Shown here in pieces: positions 6,930 through 9,224 of a stretch of 9,224 nt of DNA (its first letter is position 1; each line of letters opens with the position of its first letter). This DNA is from Gammaproteobacteria bacterium (GTDB lineage Bacteria; Pseudomonadota; Gammaproteobacteria; GCA-001735895), in NCBI GenBank assembly GCA_021767985.1, contig JAASSH010000041.1:1-9224 (forward strand). Reading direction: 5' to 3'. The position numbers and the translations under genes are program-made. The notes below the pieces were generated by a model that was given only the letters and a program-made list of their open reading frames with translations, was not told the DNA's origin and made no database searches.

Positions 6930-8360
6930 CTACCAGGGCAGGGAGAAGGTCTTGACGTTGGTGTAGGACTTCATCGCTTCGATCACGCCTTCCTTGTAGC
7001 CGAGACCCGAATCCTTGATGCCGCCGAAGGGTGACATTTCGATGCGATAGCCCGGTACTTCCCAGATATTGACAGTGCCGGTTTCCAGCTCGTTGATGAA
7101 GCGCACGATATCGTCCATGCGGTTGGTGCAGACGCCGGAAGACAAACCGAACGCGGTCGAGTTGGCGACCTCGATCGCGTGATCGATATCGCGCACGCGA
7201 ATAATCGGAATCGGTGGGCCAAAGGTCTCCTCGCGCACCAGCTCGCAATCGAAAGGCACGTGATCGAGCACGGTCGGCGAATACACCGCGCCCTGGCGGT
7301 CGTTACCGTAAAGCAGGGTGGCGCCTTGCTCGAGCGCGTCGTTGACGCGGTTCTGGAACAGGATTGCCGAGGCCTCGTTGATGACGGTGCCGACATCGGT
7401 GTCGGGATCCATCGGATCGCCGTACTTCAGTTTTGCCGCTTTTTCCGCGACCAGTGCGGCGAACTCGTCACCCACCGAATCGATGCACAGCACGCGCTTG
7501 ACCGCGGTACAGCGTTGCCCCGAATTCTTGGTGCCGCCGGCGACGGCGAGTTCGGCAGCCTTGTCGAGGTCGGCGTCGTCCATGACGATCAGCGGCGAAT
7601 TTCCGCCGAGTTCGAGCACGGTGCGCCGATATCCCGCGGTCTCGGCGATATACTTGCCGACCGGCACGCTGCCGGTGAACGAGATCAGGTCGATGTGTTT
7701 GTTGGTCAGCATTTCGTCGCCCATGTCTTCCGGCAGGCCCGTAACCACCGACAGCATCTCGGGCGGCAGGCCGGCCTCGTAGATGATGTCGGCCAGGATC
7801 AGCGCGGTCAGCGGCGTCTGTTCGGTGGGCTTGGCCACCATGCAGTTATTGGTCGCGATCGCCGGCGCGATCTTGTGCGAAATCATGTTGAGCGGATGAT
7901 TGAAGGGCGTGATCGCCGAAATCGCGCCCAGCAGCGGATCGCGCTGGGTGAAGATCTTGCGCTGCTTGCCGTGCGGGGTCAGGTCGCAGGAAAACACCTC
8001 GCTGTCGTCATTGATGCACAGTTGGCCGGCAAGGCTGTATACATCGAAGGCGCGCCCGACTTCGTACAGGCTGTCCTTCTTGCTGAGACCGCACTCTGCG
8101 GTAATCAGGTCGGAAATCTCTTCCTTGCGCTCGACGATGATCTCGGCAATTCGCATCAGGATATTCTGCCGCTCATAGCGCGTCAGGCTCGCCTTGTAGT
8201 TGGCGGCGATTTCGAAGGCGCCGGCAATTTGTGCGCGGCTCGCTCGCGGCACCGTGCCGACCACTTCGCCGTTGTAGGGGTTGAGCACCTCTATATTGTT
8301 GCCGGTATCGCCGTCGACCAGTTCGCCGGCGATACGCATTTTTTCGTGTCTGACAGTCAT
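6930..8360 (-). CDS. phnY: Phosphonoacetaldehyde dehydrogenase
   Basis: An NAD(P)-dependent aldehyde dehydrogenase of 476 residues, inferred to oxidise phosphonoacetaldehyde to phosphonoacetate for the PhnA hydrolase encoded just upstream. ALDH landmarks: Asn154 in TPFNHP; Lys177 in VAKPTE; the nucleotide-binding FTGSVPVG near 228-235; the general base Glu250 in LELGGNSP; the nucleophile Cys284 in GQRCTAVKR; and EETFGP near 377-382. From memory of the Sinorhizobium meliloti PhnY structure, the phosphonate is held by a His after the catalytic Asn and by two Arg; His155, Arg283 and Arg439 stand at the matching places here. The start ATG at 8360 is 27 bases after the phnA stop, with only a weak GGA-type ribosome site. 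A succinate-semialdehyde or lactaldehyde dehydrogenase would be the alternative from motifs alone; the phnA neighbour and these residues favour PhnY. Confidence 0.87.
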   Translation of the reverse strand: MTVRHEKMRIAGELVDGDTGNNIEVLNPYNGEVVGTVPRASRAQIAGAFEIAANYKASLTRYERQNILMRIAEIIVERKEEISDLITAECGLSKKDSLYEVGRAFDVYSLAGQLCINDDSEVFSCDLTPHGKQRKIFTQRDPLLGAISAITPFNHPLNMISHKIAPAIATNNCMVAKPTEQTPLTALILADIIYEAGLPPEMLSVVTGLPEDMGDEMLTNKHIDLISFTGSVPVGKYIAETAGYRRTVLELGGNSPLIVMDDADLDKAAELAVAGGTKNSGQRCTAVKRVLCIDSVGDEFAALVAEKAAKLKYGDPMDPDTDVGTVINEASAILFQNRVNDALEQGATLLYGNDRQGAVYSPTVLDHVPFDCELVREETFGPPIPIIRVRDIDHAIEVANSTAFGLSSGVCTNRMDDIVRFINELETGTVNIWEVPGYRIEMSPFGGIKDSGLGYKEGVIEAMKSYTNVKTFSLPW

Positions 8361-8387
8361 AGCAGGTTTTCCAGTAAGTGCGCCGGC

Positions 8388-9224
8388 TCAGAAGCGGGCG
8401 TAGTTGAGCGCGACGCTGAAGGCGTCGTAATTATGCAGCGGGTGGCCGAGATCGAGGCCGCTGACCGGCTGGCTGATGATCAATGGCACCACCTGTTCGG
8501 AAACGCCGCCGTGCGAGCGTAGCGGCACGTCGAGCCCCGACAGGTCGTGACGCTCGGCAGTGGTGCCGATGACGACGTGCTTGCGCGATACCAGGATCAG
8601 GTCGCCCATGCGGTCCGGGGCGAGCTCGAACCGTTCGCAACCCTCGCGGTTGGAATAGACCGCTTCGATACCGTCGATATCCGCCAGCTGCATTTTCAGT
8701 CGATCGACATCGGCATCGTCGGGCAGGTAGACGGTGGCATAGGAACCCAGCGCACCGTGGTGCACGACGTAAGGGTCGGTAATCGGCAGGATCACGCGCG
8801 CCGCGCCCGGCGACAGCAGCTGATCCATCTCGTCCTGCAGGTAAATAATGTTGGGTTCGCCGGCGGCGTCGTGCTTGGCGTTCATGCCATGATCGGCGGT
8901 CAACGCGATTACCGCGCCGAGCGCGTCGAGCTGCGACCAGTAACTGTCCATCATCGCGTAAAAAGAATTCGCGCCATCGCTACCGGGTGCGAACTTGTGC
9001 TGGATATAGTCGGTGGTGGAGAGGTACATCAGGTCGGGGCGCACCGATTCCATCAGCTTGACGCCGGCCGCGAAGATAAACTCGGACAACTCGGCGCTGT
9101 ACACCGACGGCACCTCCATGCCAACCATGTCGAGCGCATTATCGATGCCGTTTTCCTCGAGGCTGACCTGGTCCGATTTTTCGGACGAAAAGCAGATCGC
9201 GCCATCGACGCCAAACTCCAGTTC
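8388..9224 (-). CDS. phnA: Phosphonoacetate hydrolase PhnA, N-terminus cut by window edge
   Basis: Hydrolyses the C-P bond of phosphonoacetate to acetate and phosphate; a two-zinc enzyme of the alkaline phosphatase/nucleotide pyrophosphatase superfamily. The frame is open through the right edge (279 codons visible before the stop at 8390-8388). The internal ATG at 9128 is not the start, because sequence upstream of it (GVDGAICFSSEKSDQV) is typical PhnA. About the first 130-150 residues, including the metal-binding Asp and catalytic Thr, are off the window. Visible metal-ligand motifs are STTDYIQHK (Asp at 9011-9009, His at 8999-8997), LTADHGMN (Asp-His at 8894-8889) and LRSHGGVSE (His at 8513-8511). 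Segments such as VYSAELSEF and YLSTTDYIQHK are characteristic of phosphonoacetate hydrolase rather than general nucleotide pyrophosphatases. It is followed by phnY on the same strand, probably as one operon; a PhnW transaminase gene may lie just off the right edge. Confidence 0.9.
   Translation of the reverse strand, partial: ELEFGVDGAICFSSEKSDQVSLEENGIDNALDMVGMEVPSVYSAELSEFIFAAGVKLMESVRPDLMYLSTTDYIQHKFAPGSDGANSFYAMMDSYWSQLDALGAVIALTADHGMNAKHDAAGEPNIIYLQDEMDQLLSPGAARVILPITDPYVVHHGALGSYATVYLPDDADVDRLKMQLADIDGIEAVYSNREGCERFELAPDRMGDLILVSRKHVVIGTTAERHDLSGLDVPLRSHGGVSEQVVPLIISQPVSGLDLGHPLHNYDAFSVALNYARF

Noticed and set aside
7179..8522. A 447-codon open frame on the plus strand, antisense to phnY and the phnA 3' end
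   Set aside because: Same antisense artefact: it spans two real genes and the gap between them and has no recognisable family.

Overview
The window looks like ordinary chromosome from a GC-rich proteobacterium, most likely a gammaproteobacterium. This is inferred from three things: AcnB-type aconitase, a hexameric (type II) citrate synthase, and a GntR-prpB-prpC operon of the kind known from Shewanella and Vibrio relatives. There is no rRNA or tRNA here to fix the taxon, and I see no CRISPR array, prophage or intact insertion sequence.

Positions 1-2476 (minus strand) hold a methylcitrate-cycle operon read right to left: a GntR/FCD regulator, prpB (2-methylisocitrate lyase) and prpC (2-methylcitrate synthase, cut by the left edge). 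The genes are tightly packed: GntR and prpB overlap by 14 bases, and prpB and prpC share an ATGA stop/start. The prpD- or acnD/prpF-type dehydratase genes, if linked, would lie off the left edge.

Positions 2477-2801 are an AT-rich divergent control region. It carries two identical 16-base operator-like repeats (core ATTGTCAACAAT), one covering the predicted prp -35 box and one against the GntR start codon. It also has a complex palindrome and a hairpin in the leader of the gene on the other side.

Positions 2802-6734 (plus strand) hold gltA (citrate synthase) and acnB (aconitase B). AcnB can also hydrate 2-methyl-cis-aconitate, so the two divergent units share an enzymatic step: propionyl-CoA + oxaloacetate -> methylcitrate (PrpC) -> methylisocitrate (dehydratase plus AcnB) -> pyruvate + succinate (PrpB), with succinate and oxaloacetate feeding the TCA cycle.

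Positions 6735-6929 are a convergent intergenic region packed with repeats: two inverted REP-like hairpins, a perfect 18-base-arm palindrome, and a third decayed REP copy.

Positions 6930-9224 (minus strand) hold phosphonate catabolism genes: phnA (phosphonoacetate hydrolase, cut by the right edge) followed by phnY (phosphonoacetaldehyde dehydrogenase). With a 2-aminoethylphosphonate transaminase (PhnW, not in the window) these would convert 2-aminoethylphosphonate to acetate and phosphate. Nothing in the window amounts to a wholly new system. The most interesting parts are the divergent prp/gltA control region and the REP mosaic.
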